Source: Clostridia bacterium
GTDB lineage: Bacteria > Bacillota > Peptococcia > DRI-13 > DTU073
Direction of reading: 5' to 3'
Assembly (NCBI GenBank): GCA_028709105.1
Contig: JAQVYD010000040.1
Coordinates: 1-10,280, forward strand
DNA: 10,280 nucleotides
Each line of letters starts with the position of its first letter. Within the stretch, counting starts at the first letter, position 1. Below the pieces are notes generated by a model. It ran no database searches and was not told the DNA's origin. It worked only from the letters and a program-made list of their open reading frames with translations. The position numbers and the translations under genes were made by a program. Below, piece by piece: positions 1-8,830 of this stretch.

Positions 1-9
1 AATCACGCT

Positions 10-966
10 TCATTCCCACTCTATCGTCCCCGGGGGCTTGGAGGTAATATCATAAACGACCCTGTTCACCTGTGGCACCTCACGGATAATGCGGCTAGAG
101 ATCTGCTCTAACAAAGGATAAGGTAAACGAGCCCATTCTGCGGTCATGGCATCAACACTAGTTACCGCCCGCAAAATAAGGGGATACGCATAGGTCCTTT
201 CCTCTCCCTTTACCCCGACACTTCTAATGGAGGGAAGTACCGCAAAAGACTGCCAGATCGATTCATATAGACCGGCTTGACGAATTTCCTCTAAAACTAT
301 CGCATCCGCTTCCCTGAGAATACTCAATTTTTCCGCCGTGATCTCCCCAATAATCCGAATAGCCAGCCCTGGTCCCGGGAAAGGCTGACGGCTGACAATT
401 TCTTCCGGCAACCCTAATTCTCGACCCACCTGACGCACTTCATCCTTAAAAAGCTGCCGCAAGGGTTCAATCAACCGGAATTTCATATCCTCGGGCAACC
501 CCCCCACATTATGATGAGATTTAATCGTTGCTCCCGTACCTGTCCCACTTTCAATCACATCAGGATATACTGTCCCCTGAACTAAAAAATCTATGGCCCC
601 TAGTTTAGCCGCTTCATCTTCAAAAACCCGAATAAACTCAGTGCCAATAATTTTCCTTTTCTGTTCAGGATTACTTACCCCGGCGATTTTTTGTAAAAAC
701 CGCTCACGCGCATCAACAAAAACTAACTTAATGTGGAATTGTTCTTGGAAAGTAGTTTTAACTTTTTCCGCTTCGCCCTTACGTAAAAAACCGTGGTCGA
801 CAAAAACACAAGTAAGCTGATCACCGATCGCCTGATGCACTAAAACTGCAGCAACCGAAGAATCAACCCCTCCGCTGAGAGCACACAAAACCTTGCGTCC
901 CCCAACCTTTTCCTTAATCGCCTCAACCTGTTCTTTGATAAAAGAAAGCAATTCATGTTTATGCAA
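10..966 (-). CDS. guaA: GMP synthase, stand-alone ATP-pyrophosphatase subunit (no glutaminase domain)
   Basis: Catalyses ATP-dependent amination of XMP to GMP in the cytoplasm, the last step of de novo GMP synthesis. Counting from the upstream GTG, the PP-loop motif SGGVDSS is at residues 36-42. The family blocks [11 protein letters not shown] (135-145), [11 protein letters not shown] (154-164) and [12 protein letters not shown] (198-209) follow, and the protein ends in the family-typical PPGTIEWE, so the ATPase and C-terminal dimerisation domains are complete. The N-terminal class I glutamine amidotransferase domain of ordinary bacterial GuaA (roughly 510 residues) is absent: only about 36 bp separate this gene from hpt. 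It must use free ammonia or a separately encoded glutaminase, as in archaeal split enzymes. I chose TTG at 966 because GAGGGG lies 7 nt upstream. The alternative GTG at 981 has no ribosome binding site and overlaps that GAGGGG. It is probably co-transcribed with hpt. Confidence 0.93.
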   Translation of the reverse strand: MHKHELLSFIKEQVEAIKEKVGGRKVLCALSGGVDSSVAAVLVHQAIGDQLTCVFVDHGFLRKGEAEKVKTTFQEQFHIKLVFVDARERFLQKIAGVSNPEQKRKIIGTEFIRVFEDEAAKLGAIDFLVQGTVYPDVIESGTGTGATIKSHHNVGGLPEDMKFRLIEPLRQLFKDEVRQVGRELGLPEEIVSRQPFPGPGLAIRIIGEITAEKLSILREADAIVLEEIRQAGLYESIWQSFAVLPSIRSVGVKGEERTYAYPLILRAVTSVDAMTAEWARLPYPLLEQISSRIIREVPQVNRVVYDITSKPPGTIEWE

Positions 967-981
967 ATAAAATCCCCTCAC
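967..981 (-). promoter_or_regulatory. Ribosome binding site that decides the guaA start
   Basis: On the minus strand GAGGGG is followed by ATTTTAT and then TTG, a 7-nt spacer. The in-frame GTG at 979-981 overlaps this motif and has only AATAAG before it. The site therefore favours the TTG start at 966 (protein beginning MHKHELL) over the longer reading. Confidence 0.6.
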
Positions 982-1002
982 CTTATTAATTTTATGGCTT
1001 TA

Positions 1003-1542
1003 TCAATCTTGATAATATTCAGGCTTCAGTACACCAATATAGGGTAGATTCCTGTACCTTTCCCCATAATCGAGACCATAGCCGACGACAAATTCATCAG
1101 GAATATTATACCCTTTATAATCAGGTAAAATCGGTACTTTGCGGCGATCCGGCTTATCAAGCAGGGTACAAATTTTTAAACTGGCGGGGTTGCGCGCCCG
1201 CAAGTTCTCCTTTAAATAACTTAAGGTCAGTCCTGTGTCCACAATATCCTCAATGATTAAGACATCCTTACCGACAATATCCCGCTCCAAATCTTTAAGA
1301 ATACGCACAACACCGGAAGCATGAGTAGACATCCCATAACTGGAAACAGCCATAAAATCCAGTTCCAAAGGTACTTTAATCTCTCTAATCAAATCCGCAA
1401 GAAAAACAACCGCACCTTTTAGAATACCCAGAACAACCAAATTTTTATCTTGATAATCCGAAGAAATACGTGCCCCTAATTCTCGTACTTTACTTTGTAA
1501 TTGTTCTTCCGAAAGAAGAATTTTGTCAAGATGCTTATGCAT
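1003..1542 (-). CDS. hpt: Hypoxanthine(-guanine) phosphoribosyltransferase
   Basis: Purine salvage enzyme that joins hypoxanthine or guanine to PRPP, giving IMP or GMP plus pyrophosphate, in the cytoplasm. The 179-residue protein has the usual family length. Visible motifs in order are the pyrophosphate loop LKGAVVF (41-47), the flexible-loop segment SSYGMST (67-73), the PRPP-binding signature VLIIEDIVDTGLT (94-106) with its acidic pair, the purine-contact lysine in LLDK (130) and the C-terminal block FVVGYGLDYGERYRNLPY (151-168). The start is ATG at 1542. An AAAGGGG motif lies about 12 nt upstream, a slightly long spacing. It lies 45 nt after the gene encoding the anchored protein and about 36 nt before guaA, so the three probably form one transcript. 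IMP made here can feed GMP synthesis through IMP dehydrogenase, which is not in the window, and then the guaA product. Confidence 0.97.
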   Translation of the reverse strand: MHKHLDKILLSEEQLQSKVRELGARISSDYQDKNLVVLGILKGAVVFLADLIREIKVPLELDFMAVSSYGMSTHASGVVRILKDLERDIVGKDVLIIEDIVDTGLTLSYLKENLRARNPASLKICTLLDKPDRRKVPILPDYKGYNIPDEFVVGYGLDYGERYRNLPYIGVLKPEYYQD

Positions 1543-1587
1543 TTTTTTTGCTAACCCCTTTCCGCTCTTAACCCTTGTCCCTAACTT

Positions 1588-2322
1588 TTACTCTACCGGC
1601 GGCTTCAGCTCTATCGGCACATTAAAATCACTAAGCCAAAGAACAATCTTTAAATTATGTTGAGAATTATCCCGATGTTCTGCAGAAATCTGAGCCTGTC
1701 GAATCAAGCCTTCTTTTTTATCTACCCACAGAATATAATTAAAATCCTGCCAAAAAAGTTCTAAATATTTATTCTCTCCTTTCGTCATCAACTCATAGAC
1801 GCGGCATTTCTTGCCCACCACTCTTTCTGTACCCACATATTTAGCCGTAAAATTATCCTCAACGAAATTAAAAACACTCAGCGGATTTAATTCAGCGATT
1901 AACTGCTCAATTCCCACCCGCCCGCCTGCTGGAACAACTACCCACCCTTTGGTAAAAGGATCTCTTCTATAGATATTATCCCCCAGATGATATATTTCCA
2001 CATCTGCTTTAATTAGAGGCAGTGAACCCTGCAAATAGATCCCTTGTGAACTCTTTTCCCCATGCAAATCAGATAAAAGCGTTTCTTGGCCTGCAAGCGA
2101 ACGGCTGGCTGTAACCCGGAAACGATAACTCTGAGCATGCAAAGTATTAAGTAAACTTTGTTTAACCGCTTCCGGAGGGGGAAGCTTGTTGATCTCTTGA
2201 TAAAGAGCTCCAGCCCCATAAAGAAAAACTACAACCAACAAAACAAAAGCAAACCACTTCCACTTAACTCTCCTCAAATTCGGGATAAAGGCAAAAAAAA
2301 CCGGTCTTGTTTTCATCATCAT
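1588..2322 (-). CDS. Membrane-anchored extracytoplasmic protein of unknown function
   Basis: I do not recognise a named family with certainty. The N-terminus is short and basic (residues 1-22, several K and R), followed by one hydrophobic segment at about 23-41 (FAFVLLVVVFLYGAGAL). This predicts a single signal anchor with about 200 residues outside the membrane. There is no lipobox cysteine. The exterior part is rich in alternating hydrophobic and polar residues (for example GIYLQGSLPLIKADVEIYHLGDNIYRR split over 93-120), suggesting beta strands like the LolA/LppX lipoprotein-carrier fold; this is an inference from pattern only. Three consecutive ATG codons (2322, 2319, 2316) follow GGGAAGTGA. 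Spacing favours the second or third, which would shorten the protein by one or two residues. It lies between the Lon-like gene (110-bp gap) and hpt (45-bp gap) on the same strand. Confidence 0.8.
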   Translation of the reverse strand: MMMKTRPVFFAFIPNLRRVKWKWFAFVLLVVVFLYGAGALYQEINKLPPPEAVKQSLLNTLHAQSYRFRVTASRSLAGQETLLSDLHGEKSSQGIYLQGSLPLIKADVEIYHLGDNIYRRDPFTKGWVVVPAGGRVGIEQLIAELNPLSVFNFVEDNFTAKYVGTERVVGKKCRVYELMTKGENKYLELFWQDFNYILWVDKKEGLIRQAQISAEHRDNSQHNLKIVLWLSDFNVPIELKPPVE

Positions 2323-2432
2323 TCACTTCCCGTTGATAATTTTCTATCTTATCTTTACGACAGGAAGTAAAGGAATATGCCTCTTAGTTTAACTCTGCGA
2401 GATTCAACTTACACGCAGTGGGAGGGGGAATT

Positions 2433-4841
2433 TCATGATGTTTTGCAGTTGTTCTGCTCTTCTTTAACCATCGCATAGTATTCCCCTAATTTTTTCTGAA
2501 TTCGACCGAAAACAGTATCAGCGGGATAATGCCCTTGCTCATCTACAGCCCCGGCCGGCACACCTGTAAGAATTTCAATCCCTTCCTCTAAAGTCTTGAC
2601 CGCATAAAGATGAAACGAACCTTCTTTTACTGCAGTAACGACTTCCTCATCAAGCATTAGATTAACTACATTTTGATAAGGAATAATCACACCTTGCTTT
2701 CCGGTAAACCCTTTCGCTTTACAAACTTGATAAAACCCCTCAATTTTCTGATTAACACCGCCAATAGGCTGAATAAAACCTTTTTGATTAACAGACCCGG
2801 TTACGGCAATCCCCTGCTCAATAGGCAAATCAGCTAAACTTGAAAAAAGAGCATATAATTCAGCACTAGAAGCACTATCTCCATCTACGCCGCTATATAA
2901 CTGTTCAAAACAAATACTAGCCGAAAAGGAAACAGGGCATTTTTGACCGAATTTTTCTCCTAAATAACCGCTGAGAATTAAAACACCTTTATCGTGCAAA
3001 GCTCCACTCATTTTTACTTCCCGCTCAATGTTGATAATCCCTTTTCTGCCTAAAAAGGTATTCACCGTAATCTTATTCGGTTTACCAAAAGTATAATTCC
3101 CCGTATCCAAGACAGCAACTCCATTAACCTGCCCTACTACCTTTTTATCTATATCAATAAGCAATTGTTCCTCATTCATCATTTCCAGAAGCTTCTGTTC
3201 ATATTTATTAGAACGATAAACCTTTTCCCGAATAGACTTTTGCACGTGTTCCGCTGTTACCAAAGGAGATCCCTCTAACCCGGCCCAGGTATCTGCTTCA
3301 TAAATAATCTCGACCAATTCATTAAAACGAGTCGATAGTTTTTTCTGACTATCTGCTAAACGCGAACTATATTCGACAATTTGACCAACCGCGTCTCTGC
3401 TAAAATGCCGTAAACCTTCCTTCTCACAATGGTCACTAATAAAGCGAGCCAATTTATACATGTGTTCTTCAGAACGCTCCATCTCCACATCAAAATCAAC
3501 CATGATTTTAAAAAGTTTTCTAAAATCCTCATCATAATAGTAAAGCACTTGATAATCAAAGTGGCTGCCAATGATGATGACCTTAATCTGTAAAGGAATA
3601 GGCTCAGGTCTTAAAGAAGACGTAGCAATAGCGCCGAGCTGATGCCCAATACTTTCGATCTGAATTTCCCCCGTTTTCAAGGCCCTTTTCAAAGCATCCC
3701 AACAAAGAGGGCTAGTCAAAACATCTCGACATCTAAGAATTAAATACCCTCCATTGGCTTGATGCAGAGAACCTGCTTTGATTTTTGTAAAATCCGTTTT
3801 TAAAACGCCTAAATGACTTTCATATTCCACTCTACCTAAAAGATTATAATAAACAGGATTTACTTCTACAATAACAGGAGCTCCCTGTGTTTTACTATTA
3901 TCAATAAGCACATTAACCTGATACTTCTGTAAAATATTCTTCGCCCGATTCTCCTGTAAAAAGAAGACTTCCGAACCCGAAGGCTGTTCTTTATCTTTAA
4001 ATTCCTTAGCATTCTTAAGTAAACTTTTTTTTATATTTTCCAGATGTTCTATAGCTGCTGAATAAGCAGAATACTTTAGAGTTAAATCGTGAAAGAAATG
4101 CTCGATATTATTTAAAATAATCTTCTTCTCGAGTTTTTCGACTTCTTTCTCAATCCCTCTTTCAAACTCACGTAATTTTTTAAAAGCCCCTAAAAGCAAT
4201 AAATTCAATTTCTGAGAATTTTCATCGATAATCTCTTTTTTTTCATTGTATAGAGTTTGAAATTCCTCTTCATCCATAGGCTTCCCTTCATTATTTAAAG
4301 GAATAGTAACCAGCCCTTTATCGGCAGATTTTAAGGCAAAGCCCAATTCTTTAGATGTACTATTGATATATGTTTGTACTTCATTTTGTTTGACCTGAAG
4401 TTTCTGCAGAAGGATTGTTTTAGCTTTTTGGTATTCGTCAGATTCTAGCGCCAAAGGGATTTCCATTGTTATCTTAGATAATAATTCTTGAATATCTTTC
4501 TGAAATTCTACCGCTTGACCGGGTGGAAAAGATACGGCCTTAGGCTGATCAGGATGTTCAAAGTTGTAAAGATAACACCAATCTAAAGGCGTTTCTCCGG
4601 TAGAAGCGATATTGTTCACCAGAGAGCAAGCATAACTGCTTCTCCCCGTACCTGTTACCCCGGCGATAAAGATATTATAACCGTGTTTATTCACCTTTAG
4701 CCCAAATTCTAGTGCCCTGACCCCTCTTTCCTGTCCCATAATTCCTTCCAGAGGAGATATCTCAGCGGTTGACTCAAAAGGGAAAATACTACAATCACAT
4801 CTTTTACGTAATTGTTCCGGTTTTAATTTATATCCATTCAT
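2433..4841 (-). CDS. Lon-family ATP-dependent protease (COG1067 / LonB-like AAA+ peptidase)
   Basis: A cytoplasmic AAA+ serine protease expected to unfold and degrade misfolded or regulatory proteins. Within 802 residues the order is an N-terminal AAA segment with a Walker A variant GVTGTGRSS (61-69, Arg where Lys is usual), a long helical insertion rich in K and E (about 115-310), the rest of the ATPase with HQANGGYLIL (360-369), a lid region (about 455-545) and a C-terminal Lon protease domain (about 560-760). The Ser-Lys dyad is visible: Ser656 in DGDSAS and Lys699 in GGVNQK. The classical Walker B acidic pair is not obvious after GGYLIL, as I recall for this family. There is no N-terminal LON substrate domain and no membrane segment, unlike classical Lon or archaeal LonB. 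The start ATG has AAGG five nt upstream. I leave the symbol blank because lonA, lonB and lonC usage differs. Confidence 0.93.
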   Translation of the reverse strand: MNGYKLKPEQLRKRCDCSIFPFESTAEISPLEGIMGQERGVRALEFGLKVNKHGYNIFIAGVTGTGRSSYACSLVNNIASTGETPLDWCYLYNFEHPDQPKAVSFPPGQAVEFQKDIQELLSKITMEIPLALESDEYQKAKTILLQKLQVKQNEVQTYINSTSKELGFALKSADKGLVTIPLNNEGKPMDEEEFQTLYNEKKEIIDENSQKLNLLLLGAFKKLREFERGIEKEVEKLEKKIILNNIEHFFHDLTLKYSAYSAAIEHLENIKKSLLKNAKEFKDKEQPSGSEVFFLQENRAKNILQKYQVNVLIDNSKTQGAPVIVEVNPVYYNLLGRVEYESHLGVLKTDFTKIKAGSLHQANGGYLILRCRDVLTSPLCWDALKRALKTGEIQIESIGHQLGAIATSSLRPEPIPLQIKVIIIGSHFDYQVLYYYDEDFRKLFKIMVDFDVEMERSEEHMYKLARFISDHCEKEGLRHFSRDAVGQIVEYSSRLADSQKKLSTRFNELVEIIYEADTWAGLEGSPLVTAEHVQKSIREKVYRSNKYEQKLLEMMNEEQLLIDIDKKVVGQVNGVAVLDTGNYTFGKPNKITVNTFLGRKGIINIEREVKMSGALHDKGVLILSGYLGEKFGQKCPVSFSASICFEQLYSGVDGDSASSAELYALFSSLADLPIEQGIAVTGSVNQKGFIQPIGGVNQKIEGFYQVCKAKGFTGKQGVIIPYQNVVNLMLDEEVVTAVKEGSFHLYAVKTLEEGIEILTGVPAGAVDEQGHYPADTVFGRIQKKLGEYYAMVKEEQNNCKTS

Positions 4842-4848
4842 CTAAACC

Positions 4849-4896
4849 TTATCCCCTCTCCTTAATTAAAGATTCCTTCTTTTTCTTCGACATCAT
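4849..4896 (-). other. Possible 15-codon leader ORF upstream of the Lon-like gene
   Basis: The minus strand reads MMSKKKKESLIKERG followed by TAA. The stop lies 7 nt before the ATG of the protease gene. AAAGGA sits about 9 nt before the first ATG, a plausible ribosome binding site. The AGGAGAGGGG stretch near its end also lies upstream of the protease start, so translation of the two could be linked. An ORF this short can arise by chance; only the RBS and spacing support it. Confidence 0.25.
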
Positions 4897-4927
4897 GAGA
4901 CTATTTCCTTTAGATAATAGGATTAAA

Positions 4928-5010
4928 AAACACTTAAAGCACATGACAGAGTGTATTTAGCATTTAGCATTTAGCAGCAATTATAAGCAGAGCATGTGCT
5001 TTAAGTATTT
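4928..5010 (-). repeat. Inverted repeat downstream of the CBS gene, possible terminator
   Basis: Arms at 4928-4945 (aaacacttaaagcacatg) and 4993-5010 (catgtgctttaagtattt) match at 17 of 18 positions, with a 47-nt loop. On the minus strand it starts 14 nt after the CBS gene stop, and the distal arm runs into TTTTTTAATC, so it could end that transcript. The long loop and AT-rich stem are unusual for an intrinsic terminator; a small dispersed palindromic element is the alternative. Confidence 0.5.
4955..4975. repeat. Three tandem copies of the heptamer ATTTAGC
   Basis: Positions 4955-4961, 4962-4968 and 4969-4975 are identical ATTTAGC units, followed by AGC. They lie inside the loop of the inverted repeat at 4928-5010. 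No protein is encoded here. A simple repeat of this kind can vary in copy number by slippage. Confidence 0.85.
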
Positions 5011-5024
5011 AAATGTACCGATAA

Positions 5025-5456
5025 TTACATTAAAGGACTACTAGGAGTAGAAATCTCTGACAAAGCTTGTTCCGAACCCCGGTTTAAACGGCTGTTTACC
5101 GCCATATCTCCTAAAGCAACAAAGCCAACCAATTTACCATTTTCCACAACAGGCAGACGACGTACTTGTACATCACCCATCAACTCTAACGCCGAATCTA
5201 CTTCCATCTCTGTTTTACCAACAACTAACTGATCAGTCATAATCTCTCCGCATTTAGTCGTTTGGGGATCTTTTTCCGCACAAACTACCCGCAGCACAAT
5301 ATCACGGTCAGTAACAATTCCGTCAACATCCATATTCTCCTTACAAACCGGAACGGAACCAATATTTTTGTCCTTCATCAACTGAGCAGCCTCAAAAATC
5401 GAAGTATCCGGCGAAACCGCAATTACATCCCTCGTCATAATTTCTTTTAATTTCAT
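5025..5456 (-). CDS. Two-CBS-domain protein (YhcV/Hrp1-like)
   Basis: A 143-residue cytoplasmic protein made of a tandem CBS pair, a module that commonly binds adenosine nucleotides and acts as an energy or redox sensor. The ligand here is not known. CBS1 spans about residues 7-62 with GIVTDRDIV at 46-54. CBS2 spans about 73-125 with VRRLPVVENGKLVGFVAL (98-115). No catalytic domain is fused. The start ATG at 5456 is fixed by an excellent AAAGGAGG seven nt upstream. A longer open frame exists back to 5648 but reads through the end of the chemoreceptor gene and is not coding. The ribosome binding site lies inside a 15-bp perfect inverted repeat (5457-5507), so expression may be conditional. It follows the chemoreceptor gene by 67 bp on the same strand, and I see no promoter of its own. 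Confidence 0.95.
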   Translation of the reverse strand: MKLKEIMTRDVIAVSPDTSIFEAAQLMKDKNIGSVPVCKENMDVDGIVTDRDIVLRVVCAEKDPQTTKCGEIMTDQLVVGKTEMEVDSALELMGDVQVRRLPVVENGKLVGFVALGDMAVNSRLNRGSEQALSEISTPSSPLM

Positions 5457-5507
5457 AAAAAAACCTCCTTTCATCTCCATAGCATGCCCTAAAAAGGAGG
5501 TTTTTTT
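5457..5507 (-). promoter_or_regulatory. Perfect inverted repeat holding the CBS gene RBS: terminator/attenuator or RBS sequestor
   Basis: Arms at 5457-5471 (aaaaaaacctccttt) and 5493-5507 (aaaggaggttttttt) are exact reverse complements, with a 21-nt loop. In the minus-strand RNA the upstream CCUCCUUU pairs with the complete Shine-Dalgarno AAAGGAGG, and the U7 tract abuts the AUG. It starts 16 nt after the chemoreceptor stop, so it can act as that gene's terminator, as a block to CBS translation, or both. Confidence 0.75.
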
Positions 5508-5523
5508 GCATATTTTCAACCAT

Positions 5524-6366
5524 TCATTCGGCTTTGTTTTCCAATAAATCATCGGCCGTCTGAACAAGCTTCTCCGACAATCCCCTAAACTCCTCCAGAA
5601 TAAGATTAATTCCAGAAAGTTTTTCCGCTTGGGACTGAGTAACCTCACTAACTACCTGTGTAGCATTAGCTATAGAATTAATCGCTTCTTTAATTAATCT
5701 AACAATACTACCAATTTCCGCCGTAGATCTATTCGTCATTTGGGAAAGATTCCGCACTTCATTAGCGACAACATTAAACCCTCTTCCATACTCACCGACC
5801 CGTGCCGCTTCAATTGAAGCATTAAGCCCAATAAGATTGGTTCTCTTGGAAATTTGCTTAACAGTATCAAGAATCCCGGCAGTCGATTCCACTTTTACCG
5901 TAGCATCTTCAGCCACAGACCTTAATTCCTGACTAGTTGCGGATAAGGCTTGTGCCTCCGCCGCAATTTCCTGAATAGAAGCCTGAATGTTTTGCAAAAA
6001 GCCTTGAATTCCCCTCGCCAAATCAAAAAGCATTTCTTTACGCTGCATATTCTCGGAAGTAACAATAGCACCTAATACTTCTCCCTCATTATCTATAATC
6101 GGAAAGCCAACGGCGATATAAGAAACCCCGTATAAACTCTCGTCAACTTCCACAAGTACCCTTCCTCTTCTTTGCATAGCCAAATAAGCAGCACCTCCTG
6201 ATAAAACAGGATCCCCAACTTTTATCTTCACATCTAAAGAATAAGCTGGAATATAAAGAAGCCATTTTGCTTTATCACAAATTGCTACCCCTAAATCAGA
6301 CGCTATAAATTGATTAACAAGTGGAGCTACCTTTATCAAATAATCTAACATGGTCTTTTCTTGCAT
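5524..6366 (-). CDS. Soluble methyl-accepting chemotaxis-type transducer (YfmS-like)
   Basis: A 280-residue cytoplasmic chemoreceptor-like protein. No transmembrane segment or signal peptide is seen. Residues about 1-110 form a small sensory region ([16 protein letters not shown], then [17 protein letters not shown]) that resembles a PAS/GAF-type ligand domain. Residues about 115-280 are a helical coiled-coil hairpin. The receptor tip at 175-210 is recognisable ([15 protein letters not shown], then [15 protein letters not shown]), which is the CheA/CheW contact region. The length and layout resemble Bacillus YfmS. The arms are short, so few methylation sites are expected. The start ATG has AAAGGAAG seven nt upstream. 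It lies after groEL beyond a strong terminator, so it probably has its own promoter, which I could not define. No other chemotaxis gene is in the window. Confidence 0.92.
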   Translation of the reverse strand: MQEKTMLDYLIKVAPLVNQFIASDLGVAICDKAKWLLYIPAYSLDVKIKVGDPVLSGGAAYLAMQRRGRVLVEVDESLYGVSYIAVGFPIIDNEGEVLGAIVTSENMQRKEMLFDLARGIQGFLQNIQASIQEIAAEAQALSATSQELRSVAEDATVKVESTAGILDTVKQISKRTNLIGLNASIEAARVGEYGRGFNVVANEVRNLSQMTNRSTAEIGSIVRLIKEAINSIANATQVVSEVTQSQAEKLSGINLILEEFRGLSEKLVQTADDLLENKAE

Positions 6367-6385
6367 AGTTAATCTTCCTTTCTGT

Positions 6386-6398
6386 TTTGTTTAACAAA
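6386..6398. promoter_or_regulatory. Small dyad upstream of the chemoreceptor gene, possible operator
   Basis: TTTGTT, one base, then AACAAA is a perfect 13-nt dyad about 20 nt upstream of the chemoreceptor start. It lies just downstream (minus sense) of an AT-rich TATAGT stretch near 6405-6415 that might be a -10 box. In AT-rich intergenic DNA such a dyad may be chance. Confidence 0.2.
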
Positions 6399-6482
6399 TA
6401 CAGATGATACTATATATTTCTGTTGATTCTTATTATTTCCTGCAATATTTTTAGTTTTTTATTGTTTTTGCAAAACTTTAAT

Positions 6483-6524
6483 AAAAAAAGAAGCCTGACT
6501 CCCAAGAATCAAACTCCCTTTTTT
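6483..6524 (-). terminator. Intrinsic terminator of groESL
   Basis: The minus-strand RNA folds into a continuous 19-bp stem with a UUGG loop, ending in a U7 tract, 25 nt after the groEL stop. Five pairs are G-U wobbles; in plus-strand RNA these become A-C mismatches, so the hairpin works well only for the groEL direction. It separates the groESL transcript from the chemoreceptor gene. Confidence 0.88.
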
Positions 6525-6549
6525 ATCGTTATCTTTTCATTACCTTTAT

Positions 6550-8199
<1,650 letters not shown>

Positions 8200-8206
8200 T
8201 TATTCC

Positions 8207-8552
<346 letters not shown>

Positions 8553-8564
8553 CATTTATTAATA

Positions 8565-8593
8565 ATCATAGTAAAGGAAGATGAAGAAGGCAA
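8565..8593 (-). promoter_or_regulatory. Sigma-A-type promoter of groESL
   Basis: On the minus strand a -35 box TTGCCT (8588-8593, 4 of 6 to consensus) and a -10 box TATGAT (8565-8570, 5 of 6) are separated by exactly 17 nt. Transcription would start near 8558, just before the CIRCE dyad, the usual arrangement for HrcA control. Confidence 0.75.
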
Positions 8594-8783
8594 ATTTCGC
8601 CTATTGCTGTTTTAAGTGGTTATCCCCTGTTATTATTATATAGTTACGAATACCTCTCTTTTGCTTCTTTTCCCTTCTATTTTTGCCACAAGTAATTGCT
8701 TTAACCTTCATCCACCTTTACACTAAAAATATTTCCACTTAAACCCCTCTTTATACACAAAGCGGTCCCCTTTTCCAAAATTA
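8594..8783. other. Divergent intergenic spacer, nothing recognised
   Basis: This AT-rich stretch is the unassigned part of the 339-bp gap between groES and the folate gene. I see no convincing ORF, RNA gene or riboswitch. Its only structure is a distant 9-bp inverted pair, TTTAAGTGG (8611-8619) and CCACTTAAA (8735-8743), which could be chance. Confidence 0.5.
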
Positions 8784-8792
8784 TGATATAAT
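8784..8792 (+). promoter_or_regulatory. Extended -10 promoter of the 5-formyl-THF cyclo-ligase gene
   Basis: TGATATAAT is a perfect extended -10 element (TGnTATAAT). No good -35 box is found 16-18 nt upstream, as is common for extended -10 promoters. Transcription would start near 8799 and give a leader of about 32 nt, too short for a riboswitch. Confidence 0.7.
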
Positions 8793-8830
8793 AACGGCAA
8801 AAGCTCAGAGAAAATGGTGAAAGTGAAAAG

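Noticed and set aside
949..1542. Both hpt and guaA begin with MHKH, suggesting a duplicated start region
   Set aside because: Similarity ends after four residues and the flanking DNA differs; it is coincidence.
2353..2418. Weak stems CTTTAC/GTAAAG (2353-2372) and CTGCG/CGCAG (2395-2418) after the Lon-like gene
   Set aside because: Stems of 5-6 bp without a T tract do not make a convincing terminator; read-through into the next gene is possible.
5457..5648. N-terminal extension of the CBS protein back to 5648
   Set aside because: It reads out of frame through the chemoreceptor gene and across the hairpin. The AAAGGAGG before ATG 5456 marks the true start.
8611..8743. 9-bp inverted pair TTTAAGTGG / CCACTTAAA flanking the middle of the divergent spacer
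   Set aside because: The arms are 115 bp apart in AT-rich DNA, so a chance match of this size is plausible.
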